DNA of 64,000 nt from Sphingomonas sp. Lineage in GTDB: Bacteria > Pseudomonadota > Alphaproteobacteria > Sphingomonadales > Sphingomonadaceae. The DNA lies in contig NZ_JAQZBC010000011.1 in NCBI RefSeq assembly GCF_029239295.1, positions 62,001 through 126,000 of the forward strand, read 5' to 3'. Under the pieces are notes generated by a model. That model had not been told where the DNA came from, ran no database searches, and saw nothing but the letters and a program-made list of their open reading frames with translations. A program made the translations under genes and the position numbers. Below are positions 37,688-46,646 of this stretch, in pieces; position 1 is the first letter of the stretch, and each line of letters starts with the position of its first letter.

Positions 37688-38184
37688 GCCGCCTGCCCCT
37701 CGGCGACCGCCATGATGGCGTCGATGATCCCGTTGTGCGCGCCGCAGCGGCACAGGTTGCCGCTCATCCGCTCGCGCACTTCCTCGCGCGTCAGCCGCGC
37801 CGGCGCGGCGAGGTCTCGCGTGACATAGCTCGGCATGCCGGCGGCGACTTCCTCCAGCATCGCGCTCGCGGCGCAGATCTGGCCCGGCGTGCAATAGCCG
37901 CACTGGAAACCATCATGGTCGAGGAACGCCTGCTGCAACGGGTGAAGCCCCTCCGCGCCCAGCCCCTCGATCGTCGTGACGGCGCGGCCGTCGGCCTGCA
38001 CCGCCAGCGTCAGGCATGAGAGCGCTCGCTGCCCATCGATCAGCACCGTGCAGGCGCCGCATGCGCCTTGATTGCAGCCGATCTTGGTGCCGGTGAGATG
38101 GAGCCGATCGCGCATCAGATCGAGCAGGGAGACGCGCGCATCCGCCGGCGGATCGACCGGGGTGCCGTTGATCGTGATTGCCAT
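37684..38184 (-). CDS. Molybdenum hydroxylase, 2Fe-2S subunit (PaoA-like)
   Basis: A 166-residue electron-transfer subunit. The plant-type 2Fe-2S cluster is bound by Cys in [16 protein letters not shown] with Cys in ALSCLTL. The second cluster uses CGYCTPGQ and [10 protein letters not shown]. It is the first gene of the operon. Unlike E. coli PaoA it has no Tat signal (it begins [19 protein letters not shown]), so the complex should stay in the cytoplasm. A MarR regulator gene lies 60 bp upstream on the same strand. Confidence 0.93.
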   Translation of the reverse strand: MAITINGTPVDPPADARVSLLDLMRDRLHLTGTKIGCNQGACGACTVLIDGQRALSCLTLAVQADGRAVTTIEGLGAEGLHPLQQAFLDHDGFQCGYCTPGQICAASAMLEEVAAGMPSYVTRDLAAPARLTREEVRERMSGNLCRCGAHNGIIDAIMAVAEGQAA

Positions 38185-38244
38185 GAACCTCTCCTGGCGA
38201 CGCGGTTGCGCGCCGTCAGGAAAGTATCACGAAGTTCGGACTAT

Positions 38245-38676
38245 TCAAGTATCGTCGTTTGCCACCTTGGCCATCATCGCGATCATCTGTCGCCGCTCGT
38301 CGGCGTCGAGCGGCGACAGCATCCGGCGATGAAGCTCGCCATACATCGCCTGCAGCGCGGCAACCCTGCCCTCACCCGCCGGCGTCAGGTGAAGCGCCAC
38401 CGCGCGCCGGTCCGCCTCCGGCCGCTGGCGGCGAAGCAATTCGCGCTTCACCAGCCGGTCCGTGGCGGAGGAGACGGTGGTGTTGGCCACGCCCAGGTAG
38501 CGCGCGATGTCAGTCGGCCCGCAGCCGTCGTTCTTCGCGACATAGGAGAGGATCTGCTTGTCGAGTTCGTTCAGCGGCTTTTCCGGCCCGAGCGCCTCCG
38601 CCAGCTTATAGCGGCGCGCGAACAGGTCGAACGCAGCGCCAAGCGCGGCTAGTTCCTCGTCGGTCGGCATCGTCAT
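38245..38676 (-). CDS. MarR family transcriptional regulator
   Basis: A 143-residue winged-helix regulator. CGPTDIARYLGVANTTVSSATDRLVKRELLRRQRPEADRRAV is the recognition helix and wing, with DRR at the wing as usual in MarR proteins. Dimerisation helices lie at both ends. It is directly upstream of the molybdenum hydroxylase operon on the same strand, which makes that operon its likely target, with a phenolic or aldehyde ligand. The intergenic 60 bp contain no obvious palindrome. Confidence 0.88.
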   Translation of the reverse strand: MTMPTDEELAALGAAFDLFARRYKLAEALGPEKPLNELDKQILSYVAKNDGCGPTDIARYLGVANTTVSSATDRLVKRELLRRQRPEADRRAVALHLTPAGEGRVAALQAMYGELHRRMLSPLDADERRQMIAMMAKVANDDT

Positions 38677-38762
38677 GGCGACCGCTTAAACGCACCAGAT
38701 GCAATTTTGCGAGTCGCATCGCAGCAGATCGCATCATGCCGCGCCGATCAGCCGCATTCGGC

Positions 38763-40190
38763 TCAGGCGGGGGGCGCTACTGTCCCGCCGGTCTGCCAGC
38801 CGCCGCCCAGCGCGCGAAACACGTCGATCTGGGCACGCGCGATCTGCGCGTCCGCCAGCGCCAGCGCCGCTTCCGCATCGGCAAAGGTACGTTCGGTATC
38901 GAGTTGCGACAGGCTGTCGATCTGCCCCTCGCGCCGCTGCGCGCGGGTGATCCGCGCCGCCCGCTCCGCCGCCTCGCGCGCCTGGCCCAGCGCCGCGCGC
39001 CGCTCGATCGCCTGCTTGTAATTGGACAAGGCGGTCTCCGTCTCCTCCAGCGCGGTCAGCACCGTTCCGTCGAACGTGGCCAGCGCGGCCTGCGTGTCCG
39101 CTTCCGCCCCGGCGATGCGGGCGCGGGCGCGGCCCTGGTTCAGGTTCCAGTTCAGCAGCGGCCCGATCAGCCAGTTGAGCGGCCCGCCACCGAACAGATT
39201 GCCCAGCCCCGTACTGGTCTGGCCGATCGATCCGCCCAGCGTGATGCGCGGATAGAGGTCCGCCGTCGCGACTCCGATGCGCGCGGTGGCCGCCGCCAGC
39301 CGTCGCTCGGCCGCACGCACGTCGGGCCGGCGGGCGAGCAGCCCTGCCCCGTCGCCGACCGGGATCGGCCGGTCGAGCCGCAACATCCGATCGCGCTGCG
39401 ACGCAATCGGCGGCAGTTCCTGCGGCGTGCGTCCGGTCAGCGTCGCCAGCCGGAACAGCGCCGCCTGCCGCTCGGCCGCGATCGTCGGCACGTCGGCCCG
39501 CCGCTGGTCGCGCAGCGCGGCGATGCGCGTCGCGTCGAGCGGCGTGGTCATGCCTACTTCGACGCGCCGCTGCGTGACGCGCAGCGACTGATCGAGCAAA
39601 GCGACGATCCGCTCCGCCACTGCCAGCCGTTCGGCCGCCGATGCCGCATCGGCATAGGCCCGCGTCGTTTCCGCGACGACCGACACGCGTACGGCGTTGG
39701 CGTCCGCCTCTGCCGCCCCGACGCCGCCGCGCGCCGCCTCCACGTTGCGGCTGACGCGGCCGAACAGATCCACCTCATAGGAGACGTCCAGCCCGCCATC
39801 GATCAGCCAGCTTTCACTGTCGATCCCGGGCGCACGCTGCACCTGGGAGAAGCGGTTGTACGTCGCGCTGGCGCCGACATTCGCCTGCGGCAGGCGATCG
39901 TTGCGCACCTCGCGCAGCGCCGCCCGCGCTCGAGCGAGCCGCGCGACCGCGACGCGCACGTCGGTGTTCGCCGCCAGCGCATTCCCGATTAGGCCGTCGA
40001 GCACCGGATCCTGGTACAGCCGCCACCAATCTTCCGCCGGCGCAGCGGTCGAGACCGCCGGACTGGTCGATAAGAACGGCGCGGCGGCGGTGGCCGGGGT
40101 GGCCGGCCGCGCATAATCCGGCCCGGTCGCGCACGCCGCCAGCGTCAGCGCGGGAGCGGCGGCCATCAACTTGGTGAGGTTCATGAGCAT
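38763..40190 (-). CDS. RND efflux outer-membrane lipoprotein (NodT/OprM family)
   Basis: A 475-residue TolC-like channel protein. The lipobox LTLAAC places the acylated Cys about residue 19. The two structural repeats of the OEP family are recognisable by QAIERRAALGQAREAAERAARIT and LAVAERIVALLDQSLRVTQRRVEVG. GAGGAG lies before the ATG at 40190; an upstream ATG at 40205 overlaps the pump stop and is possible. It is the last gene of the efflux operon and ends 87 bp from the MarR gene. Its own sequence is undamaged although the pump gene before it is broken. Confidence 0.88.
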   Translation of the reverse strand: MLMNLTKLMAAAPALTLAACATGPDYARPATPATAAAPFLSTSPAVSTAAPAEDWWRLYQDPVLDGLIGNALAANTDVRVAVARLARARAALREVRNDRLPQANVGASATYNRFSQVQRAPGIDSESWLIDGGLDVSYEVDLFGRVSRNVEAARGGVGAAEADANAVRVSVVAETTRAYADAASAAERLAVAERIVALLDQSLRVTQRRVEVGMTTPLDATRIAALRDQRRADVPTIAAERQAALFRLATLTGRTPQELPPIASQRDRMLRLDRPIPVGDGAGLLARRPDVRAAERRLAAATARIGVATADLYPRITLGGSIGQTSTGLGNLFGGGPLNWLIGPLLNWNLNQGRARARIAGAEADTQAALATFDGTVLTALEETETALSNYKQAIERRAALGQAREAAERAARITRAQRREGQIDSLSQLDTERTFADAEAALALADAQIARAQIDVFRALGGGWQTGGTVAPPA

Positions 40191-40201
40191 CGTTTCGCTC
40201 C

Positions 40202-43200
40202 TCATTCGGCCGGCTGCAGCGCGGCGTCGGCTGCGGGGCGGCGACGGCCGCGCCCGACCCGCTCCGCCAGCCCGCGGCAGACGACATAGAAAGTGGGGGT
40301 GAAGATCAGGCCGAAGCCGGTGACGCCGATCATCCCGAAGAACACCGCCGTGCCCAGCGCCTGGCGAAGCTCCGCGCCCGCGCCAGTGGCGATCAGCAGC
40401 GGCACCGCGCCCAGGATGAAGGCGAAGCTCGTCATCAGGATCGGGCGAAGCCGGTCCTGCGCCGCGCGCACCGCCGCCTCGATCGGCGACAGGCCTTCCT
40501 GCTCCTCGGCCTGCTTGGCGAACTCGACCACAAGGATCGCGTTCTTGGCGGCTAGCGCGATCAGCACGACCAGCCCGATCTGCGTCAGCACATTATTGTC
40601 CATGCCGCGCAGGTTCACGCCGATCATCGCCGCAAGCAGGCACATCGGCACGATCAGGATGATCGACAGCGGCAGGAACAGGCTTTCATACTGCGCCGCC
40701 AGCACCAGGAAGACGAACACCACCGCCAGCGCGAAGACGATCCCCGCCGTGCTGCCGGCCGCCTTTTCCTGAAAGGCGATGCCGGTCCATTCGGAGCCAT
40801 AGCCCTTGGGTAGCGTCTCGGCGGCGAGCTTCTCCATCGCCACCAGCGAGGCACCCGAGGAATAGCCGGGCGCCGTGTCGCCATCCACCTCCACCGCCGG
40901 GAAGAGGTTGTAGCGCGTGACGCGATACGGCCCCGTCTTGTCCTCGAAATTGGCGACCGATCCGATCGGCACCATGCTGCCGGCGTTCGACCGCGTCTTG
41001 AGGTTGGCGATATCCGCCGGGGTCGAGCGGAACGGTGCGTCGGCCTGCGCCGTCACGCGATAGGTGCGGCCGAGCAGGTTGAAGTCGTTGACGAACGCAC
41101 TGCCGAGATAGACCTGCAGCGCCTCGAACACGCGCTCCGGCGGCACGCCCAGCATGTCGGCCTTGGCACGATCGATATCGGCAAAGATGCGCGGCGTGGC
41201 GGTGTCGAAGAAGGTAAAGACCTGCGCCAGGCCTTCCGTCTCGTTCGCCTTGGCGATCAGCTTCTGGGTCTCCTCGCCCAGCCTCTGATACCCAGCGCCC
41301 TCGCGATCCTGCACGATCATGCGATAGCCGCCGGCAGAACCGATGCCCTGGATCAGCGGCGGCGGGATGACGAGGATCCGCGCCTCGTCGATATCCGCCG
41401 TCGCCTTGCGCGCCTCGTCCATCAGCCCGGCAAAGGTGACGCCAAGCTCGGCGCGCTCCTCGAATGACTTGAGGGGAACGTACGCGGCGGCGGTATTGGG
41501 CGCGAGCGTCTGCGACGGGCCGTCGAAGCCCGCAAGCATCACGACGCCCTTCACACCCGCTAGCGGCAGGATCCGCTTCGCCACCTTCTGCACCACCGCA
41601 TCGGTGCGCTCGCCGAGGCGCCGGCGGGGAGCTGAACGACAGTGAGGAAATAGCCCTGGTCCTGCGCCGGGATGAAGCCGGTCGGCGTCGCCCAGAACAC
41701 CGCGCCCGTCGCAGCGATGAGGCCCGCATAGGTCAGCATCATCCGCTTGGGCCGGCGCACCAGCCGGTCGGTGAGCCGCGCGTAGCGATCGCTCATCCGT
41801 TCGAACCCGCGGTTGAACCAGTCACCGGCGCGGGCGAGCGCACGCGTCACGCGGTTTCCGTGCCCTTCCGCCTCATGCCCCTTGAGCAGGATCGCGGCGA
41901 GCGCGGGCGAGAGCGTCAGCGACACGATCAGCGAAATGATCGTCGCGGTGGCGATGGTGACGGCAAACTGCTGATAGAAGGCGCCCGACATGCCGGTCAG
42001 GAACAGGGTCGGCACGAACACCGCGCAGAGCACCAGCACAATCGCAACCAGCGCGCCGGACACTTCGTCCATCGACGTGCGCGCCGCCTCCAGCGGCGTC
42101 AGGCCATGGGCGAGGTTGCGCTCGACATTCTCGACCACGACGATCGCGTCGTCGACGACGATGCCGATCGCCAGCACCAGGCCGAACAGCGACAGCGTGT
42201 TGAGCGAATAGCCGAACGCCGCCAGCACCGCGAACGTGCCGACCAGCGACACAGGGATCGCCACGATCGGGATGATCGCCGCGCGCCACTTCTGCAGGAA
42301 CACCAGGATCACGAGGACGACGAGGATCATCGCCTCGAACAAGGTATCGATCACCGCATCCACCGATTGCGCGATGAATTCGGTCGGGTTGTAGATTACG
42401 CGATATTCCAGGCCCTTGGGGAAGGACTTGGCCATCGCCTCCATCTCGGCCTCCACCTTCTCGGCGGCGGCGAGCGCATTCGTGCCCGGGCGCTGGAACA
42501 CCGCCCCGATGACGGTCGGCTGGGCCGAGAGATAGGTGTTCGAATTATAATCCTGCGCGCCAAGCTCGACGCGCGCGACATCGCGCACGCGCACTTGGTG
42601 GCCATCGGCATCGGTGCGCACAATCACGTCGGCGAACTGCGCCGGATCGACGAGCCGCCCTTGCGTCTCGACGTTGAGCTGGAAGGCATTGCCCTGCGCA
42701 TAAGGCGGCTGGCCGAGCGTGCCGGCAGCGACCTGCACGTTCTGCGCCCGCAGCGCCGAGACGATGTCGCCGGCGGTGAGGTTCAGCGCGGCCGCGCGGC
42801 CGGGATCGATCCACACCCGCATCGCATAATCGCGGCTGCCGAACAGGCGCACGTCGCCCACGCCGTCGATCCGGGCCAGCCGGTCCCGCACCTGCGTCAG
42901 CGCATAATTCGAGATGTACCCGCGATCGAGCGACCCGTCGGGGGAGATGAGGTTCACCACCATCAGGAAGTCGGGCGAGGTCTTGCGGGTGACGACGCCG
43001 AGGCGCTGCACCTCTTCGGGCAGGCGCGGCACGGCGACCGCGACGCGGTTCTGCACCAGCACCTGCGCGGCATCGAGGTCGGTGCCGATCTTGAAGGTGA
43101 CGGTGATGGTGACGACGCCGTCGCCGGTCGACTGGCTCGACTGGTACAGCATGTTGTCGACGCCGTTGATTTCCTGCTCGATCGGCGCGGCGACCGTCTC

Positions 43201-43278
43201 CGCGACGGTTTCGGCGGAGGCGCCCGGATAGGTCGCCGCGAAGATCGGGCGGGTGATGAAGAAGCGCGACAGGCGCAT
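40202..43278 (-). pseudogene. RND multidrug efflux pump (AcrB/MexB family), two lesions
   Basis: An inner-membrane proton-driven drug pump of the HAE1 family; the usual length is 1040-1060. Two defects are seen. First, MRLSRFFITRPIFAA runs straight into TYPGASAETVAETVAAPIEQE. The usual first membrane helix and the next loop, about 35 residues, are missing in frame near 43232-43240. Second, LTVVQLPAGASAS shifts frame near 41608-41615; the expected RTDAVVQKVAKRILPLAG continues in another frame to 40202, as if one base were lost. All other parts, including VLAIGIVVDDAIVVVEN (proton-relay Asp pair), are intact. Loss of TM1 would disable the pump even if the frameshift were a sequencing error. Confidence 0.85.
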
Positions 43279-43353
43279 GGCAGGCTCCCCGGAAACGAGG
43301 ATGGAAGGGATCGGCCCGCAAAGGGCCGTCGGATGTATGCTCAGATCACTGCC

Positions 43354-43433
43354 ATTCGCCCTGAGCCCGTCGAAGGGCGGCCCCGAACGCAGCGGTTCGC
43401 GGCACATGCTTCGACAGGCTCAGCACGAACGGG
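43354..43433. repeat. Sphingomonad intergenic inverted repeat
   Basis: TTCGCCCTGAGCCCGTCGAAGG (43355-43376) and GCTTCGACAGGCTCAGCACGAA (43408-43429) are imperfect inverted arms separated by about 30 bp. CTGAGC..GTCGAAG / CTTCGACAGGCTCAG repeats are scattered through sphingomonad genomes. This one lies between the adaptor stop and the pump start, inside the operon. Confidence 0.7.
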
Positions 43434-43445
43434 TCTATACTGCGG

Positions 43446-44708
43446 CTACCGCGCCGCGAACGTCGCCTGGCCGGCCAGTGCATTCGCGCCGATGCTGCCG
43501 GCGGCTGCCGCCTCGCGCGTCGGGGCGATCCGGCCGGCGCGCACCTGAACCTTGGTGCCCGGCATCGCCATCTGCGTACCGCTGATGACGACGCGGTCAG
43601 TCGGGGCGATGCCGCTGCGCACCACGCGCAGGCCATCCACCACCGGCCCCAGCTGCACCGCCCTCGCGGCCACCGTCCCGTCCTGGCCCACCGTCAGCAG
43701 CGTCTTGCGTGCCTGGTCGGACTGCACCGCGGCATCGGGCACCAACAGCGCCTTGGCCGCCCCGCCGCTCGCCAGCCGCATGTTGCCGAACATGCCCGGC
43801 GTCAGGAAGAAGTCCGGGTTCTGCAACACGGCGCGCCCGCGGATCGTGCCCGATCGCGGATCGAGGCCATTGTCGGTGAAGTCGAGCCGCCCGCTCCAGC
43901 GAAAATCGCTCTCGTCCTGCAGCTTGATCTCGACGTCGGACGGCGGGGTACCCGCGGCCTGCGCGCGCTTCGTCTTGAGGAACAGCGCCTCCGAGCCATC
44001 AAAGGTGAAGTAGATCGGGTCGAGCGCGTTGATCGTGGTCAGCAGCGTGCCGTTGGTGTCCCCGCCGGCGACGAGGTTGCCCGGATCGATCTTGCGATCC
44101 GAGACGCGGCCGCCGATCGGCGCGCGCACCTGCGTGAACTCCACGTCGAGCGCCCGGGCCCGGACGCGCGCCTCCGCGCCGGCAAGCGCGGCATTGGCGG
44201 CGCGCAGGCGCGCGGTCAGCTGGTCGATGTCGCTCTTCGACACCGCCTCGTCCGCCACCAGCCGCTGCGCACGATCGAGGTTGGCGCTCGCCAACTCCAC
44301 GTCGCTGCGCGCGCTGATCAGCCCGGCGCGCGCCTCGGCCAGCGCGGCGGTGAACGGCCGCTGGTCGAGCGTGAAGAGCAATTGCCCCTTCCGCACGATC
44401 GCGCCGTCGGTGAAGTGGACCGCGGTGATCGCGCCGGAGACGCGCGGGCGCACCACCACCGACTTGCTGGCCTCGAACCGGCCGACATAGCTGTCCCATT
44501 CGTTGATCGGGCGAACGAGCGGGCTCGCGACCGTGACGGTCGGCGGCGGCGGCGCGGCCTGAACCGGCTCCTCGCGGCTCAGCGCAGCGCCGGCGATTGC
44601 CGCCACCAGCACGGGGGCAGCGACCATCGCGCCAAGCCGCCAGCGCGGCCGTTCACGCTCGCGCGCCGGCGTCAGATGTTCGGTGTTGATCTTGCTGTGC
44701 ATGTTCAT
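43446..44708 (-). CDS. RND efflux periplasmic adaptor (MFP)
   Basis: A 420-residue membrane-fusion protein linking pump and outer-membrane channel. A single N-terminal anchor helix (LGAMVAAPVLVAAIAGAAL) is followed by the lipoyl-like halves (SYVGRFEASKSVVVRPRVSG; RAPIGGRVSDRKIDPGNLV), a coiled-coil hairpin (about residues 120-190, rich in Ala and Arg) and the beta-barrel domain (GRLDFTDNGLDPRSGTIRGRAV). The family is the AcrA/MexE type. It overlaps the preceding small gene by an ATGA at 44705-44708 and precedes the broken pump by 168 bp. Confidence 0.9.
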   Translation of the reverse strand: MNMHSKINTEHLTPARERERPRWRLGAMVAAPVLVAAIAGAALSREEPVQAAPPPPTVTVASPLVRPINEWDSYVGRFEASKSVVVRPRVSGAITAVHFTDGAIVRKGQLLFTLDQRPFTAALAEARAGLISARSDVELASANLDRAQRLVADEAVSKSDIDQLTARLRAANAALAGAEARVRARALDVEFTQVRAPIGGRVSDRKIDPGNLVAGGDTNGTLLTTINALDPIYFTFDGSEALFLKTKRAQAAGTPPSDVEIKLQDESDFRWSGRLDFTDNGLDPRSGTIRGRAVLQNPDFFLTPGMFGNMRLASGGAAKALLVPDAAVQSDQARKTLLTVGQDGTVAARAVQLGPVVDGLRVVRSGIAPTDRVVISGTQMAMPGTKVQVRAGRIAPTREAAAAGSIGANALAGQATFAAR

Positions 44709-45106
44709 GCGTATCGGCCCTTGTTCAGGCTTGCGGCACCGATGCTGGCGAGCAGGGTGCGATATTGGCCGGTGGTGAAGCCGGCGGCAGTGAAGGCCTC
44801 CACCTCCGCATCGCTCAGCCCGTTGGCGCCGCGATGCCAGGCGAGTACGGCGACGCGCCGCAGCGCCTCAAGTCTCGGGTCGGCCAGGTGGGGGTGCTGG
44901 TGGCGGCCGAACACGCTGCCCAGCGCAACCGAGAGGCGCGAGGGTTCGCGCAGCGACGACGGACGATCACGTCGGGCAAGCGCCACGACCGACCATTCAA
45001 GCGCAGTAAGACGGTTGGCGGGGTCCGCACCCTGGTTCGGCGTAGCTGCAGGCGTCTTCTCGCCTTGGGCAACTGAACCGTGACCGTCAAAAGCCATGAA
45101 CGCCAT
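44705..45106 (-). CDS. Conserved protein of unknown function heading the efflux operon
   Basis: A 133-residue protein starting at the ATG at 45106 behind AAGGGGAAA. Its recognisable core is RLTALEWSVVALARRDRPSS followed by ADPRLEALRRVAVLAWHRG and a C-terminal helix pair (EVEAFTAAGFTTGQYRTLLASIG). It is all-helical with no membrane segment. The last part resembles carboxymuconolactone/AhpD-type repeats (FTAAGFTTGQYRTLL) but without the CxxC. It is translationally coupled to the adaptor and is the first gene of the operon, so it shares its control. Confidence 0.65.
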   Translation of the reverse strand: MAFMAFDGHGSVAQGEKTPAATPNQGADPANRLTALEWSVVALARRDRPSSLREPSRLSVALGSVFGRHQHPHLADPRLEALRRVAVLAWHRGANGLSDAEVEAFTAAGFTTGQYRTLLASIGAASLNKGRYA

Positions 45107-45332
45107 GGAATTTCCCCTTTTATGGGCGTGCGCCGACACCCGACCGGAGCGGTCGTTCGACGGACGCATGAGGAATCGCGGTCGCCAACGCAGGATCGGC
45201 GTTCCGCGACTCCGAGAATGAAAAGACGGGAGGGAGAGATGCAGGCGCCTACTAACGCGCGCCGGCCACTCCGGTTAGACAAACAGCCATGGAAGCGGCC
45301 TTTCGCTTGGATGCCACGGTGACATCCTTTCG

Positions 45333-45393
45333 ATACCGACTGGTATAGAAGTCCCGCCGCCCTGCGTCAGCCAGCTTTTTGTACCGCACGGTA
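45333..45393. promoter_or_regulatory. Two TetR-type operator palindromes upstream of the efflux operon
   Basis: ATACCGACTGGTAT (45333-45346) and GTACCGCACGGTAT (45381-45394; palindromic core 45382-45393) share nTACCGnnnGGTAT and lie 48 bp apart. They are about 230-290 bp upstream of the first gene. Similar TACCG/CGGTA palindromes bind TetR-family repressors of RND pumps. No TetR gene is present nearby, so the repressor would be encoded elsewhere. Confidence 0.55.
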
Positions 45394-45497
45394 TTTTTTC
45401 TCGCAAGAGGGGCGCCGCCCGCGCGCGCGTCTCCGCCGCGGTGCCGTTCGTTCCCGAAAAGTCTAGATCGATAACAATGCTCGGCTAGACAAGCCCG

Positions 45498-45935
45498 ATG
45501 CCATTACACATCACAACCATTGAAAATCCTACCTCCGGCCATCGCGAAGCAGTTGCGGCGCCCCTGCGGGCATATAACGCCGCCCGTGCGAGCGACGTTA
45601 AGGGCCGTTCGGTCGCGATCCTCTTGACCAACGATTAGGGAAATCATGTCGGCGGCCTTTGGGGCGACTGCGCCTACGATTGGCTGTATGTTGAATTGTT
45701 GGTGACGCCCGAGGACCAGCGCGGGCGAGGCTATGGCACAGCTCTGATGAACGAGGCGGAAGGTATCGCGCCGGCGAACGGATGCGTCGGCATTTGGCTG
45801 GACACGTTCGAGTTCCAGGCTCCCGGCTTTTACGAGAAGCTCGGATTTGAGGTATTCGGCACGTTGGACGACCATCCGATTGGTCAGAAGCGCTATTTCC
45901 TTCGCAAGCGGATCGACCGCGCTCCAGTTCTTTAG
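45498..45935 (+). pseudogene. GNAT acetyltransferase with in-frame stop
   Basis: One frame from the ATG at 45498 to the TAG at 45936 gives a normal 145-residue GNAT protein except for a TAG at 45636-45638 (codon 47), after VAILLTND. Downstream parts are intact: HVGGLWGDCAYDWLYVELLVTPEDQRGRGYGTALM is the acetyl-CoA binding motif A (QRGRGYG), then FYEKLGFEVFGTLDD. The stop occupies a position normally held by Glu or Gln, so a single substitution explains it. Translation could restart near the ATG at 45747. The gene is divergent from the efflux operon. Confidence 0.75.
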
Positions 45936-46109
45936 CTGGCGCTCGGCCATGGCCATTGAGGATGAGGCTTATAGTGCGCCACACGCCGCGCACTTGCACG
46001 TCAGCGTGCCAGAGGCTTACGTTCAGCGTGTCCCCTGAAAAACAGGGGGGTTTGTCGATCTGGCGTACACGGCAACTTGCCATGACGCCGCTGGGGAGCG
46101 GGCGACGCG

Positions 46110-46646
46110 ATGGCCGAGAGTGGCGAGGAAGCTTTTCCCGACGGGATCGACGCCGGCCACGCCAAGCCGCTCGGCGGGTTACGTGCGCACGCCAGCCCAC
46201 TCGCGTTCATCATCCTGGGGGGGTTTGTCGCTACGGCCATGACCGGCGCCCTCGGGGGCGCCCCCGCGCCCGTTACCTCGATAAGTGCGCCAGCCGCGCT
46301 GCTGGAGGTGAAGCTCGCCCGCCCGCTGCGCAGCGGCCTCTTCTTCGAAACCCACATTCGTGTGATCGCACGGCAGAACTTGGCAAAGCCGGTGATCGGA
46401 ATTGATGCCACGCTTTGGCGTGACCTGACCATCAACAGCCAGATCCCCGCGGCGGCAAACGAGAGCTTCGAGGATGGCCAATATCGCTTCGAATACCCTC
46501 CTCTGAAGGCCGGAGATACTCTGGACATTAAGATCGATGGCCAGACCAACCCTCCCCTGGTCGGAAGGATTACCGGCTCGATCACCCTTCTCGATGGTCA
46601 GGTACTGCTTAGCTCGACCCGCGTGTCTGTCCCGGTGCTTCCCTGA
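46110..46646 (+). CDS. Membrane-anchored protein of unknown function, DUF421 partner
   Basis: A 178-residue protein with one N-terminal membrane helix (about 31-49, LAFIILGGFVATAMTGALGG) and a beta-rich extracytoplasmic part (TINSQIPAAANESFEDGQYRFEYPPLKAGDTLDIKIDGQ). The last 80 residues read like an Ig-type fold. It overlaps the DUF421 start by one base (TGATG). The pair is recurrent in alphaproteobacteria; its role is unknown. Confidence 0.68.
   Translation: MAESGEEAFPDGIDAGHAKPLGGLRAHASPLAFIILGGFVATAMTGALGGAPAPVTSISAPAALLEVKLARPLRSGLFFETHIRVIARQNLAKPVIGIDATLWRDLTINSQIPAAANESFEDGQYRFEYPPLKAGDTLDIKIDGQTNPPLVGRITGSITLLDGQVLLSSTRVSVPVLP

Noticed and set aside
41860..43548. A 562-codon open frame opposite the RND pump
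   Set aside because: Asp/Arg/His-rich shadow of a membrane protein gene; no domain.
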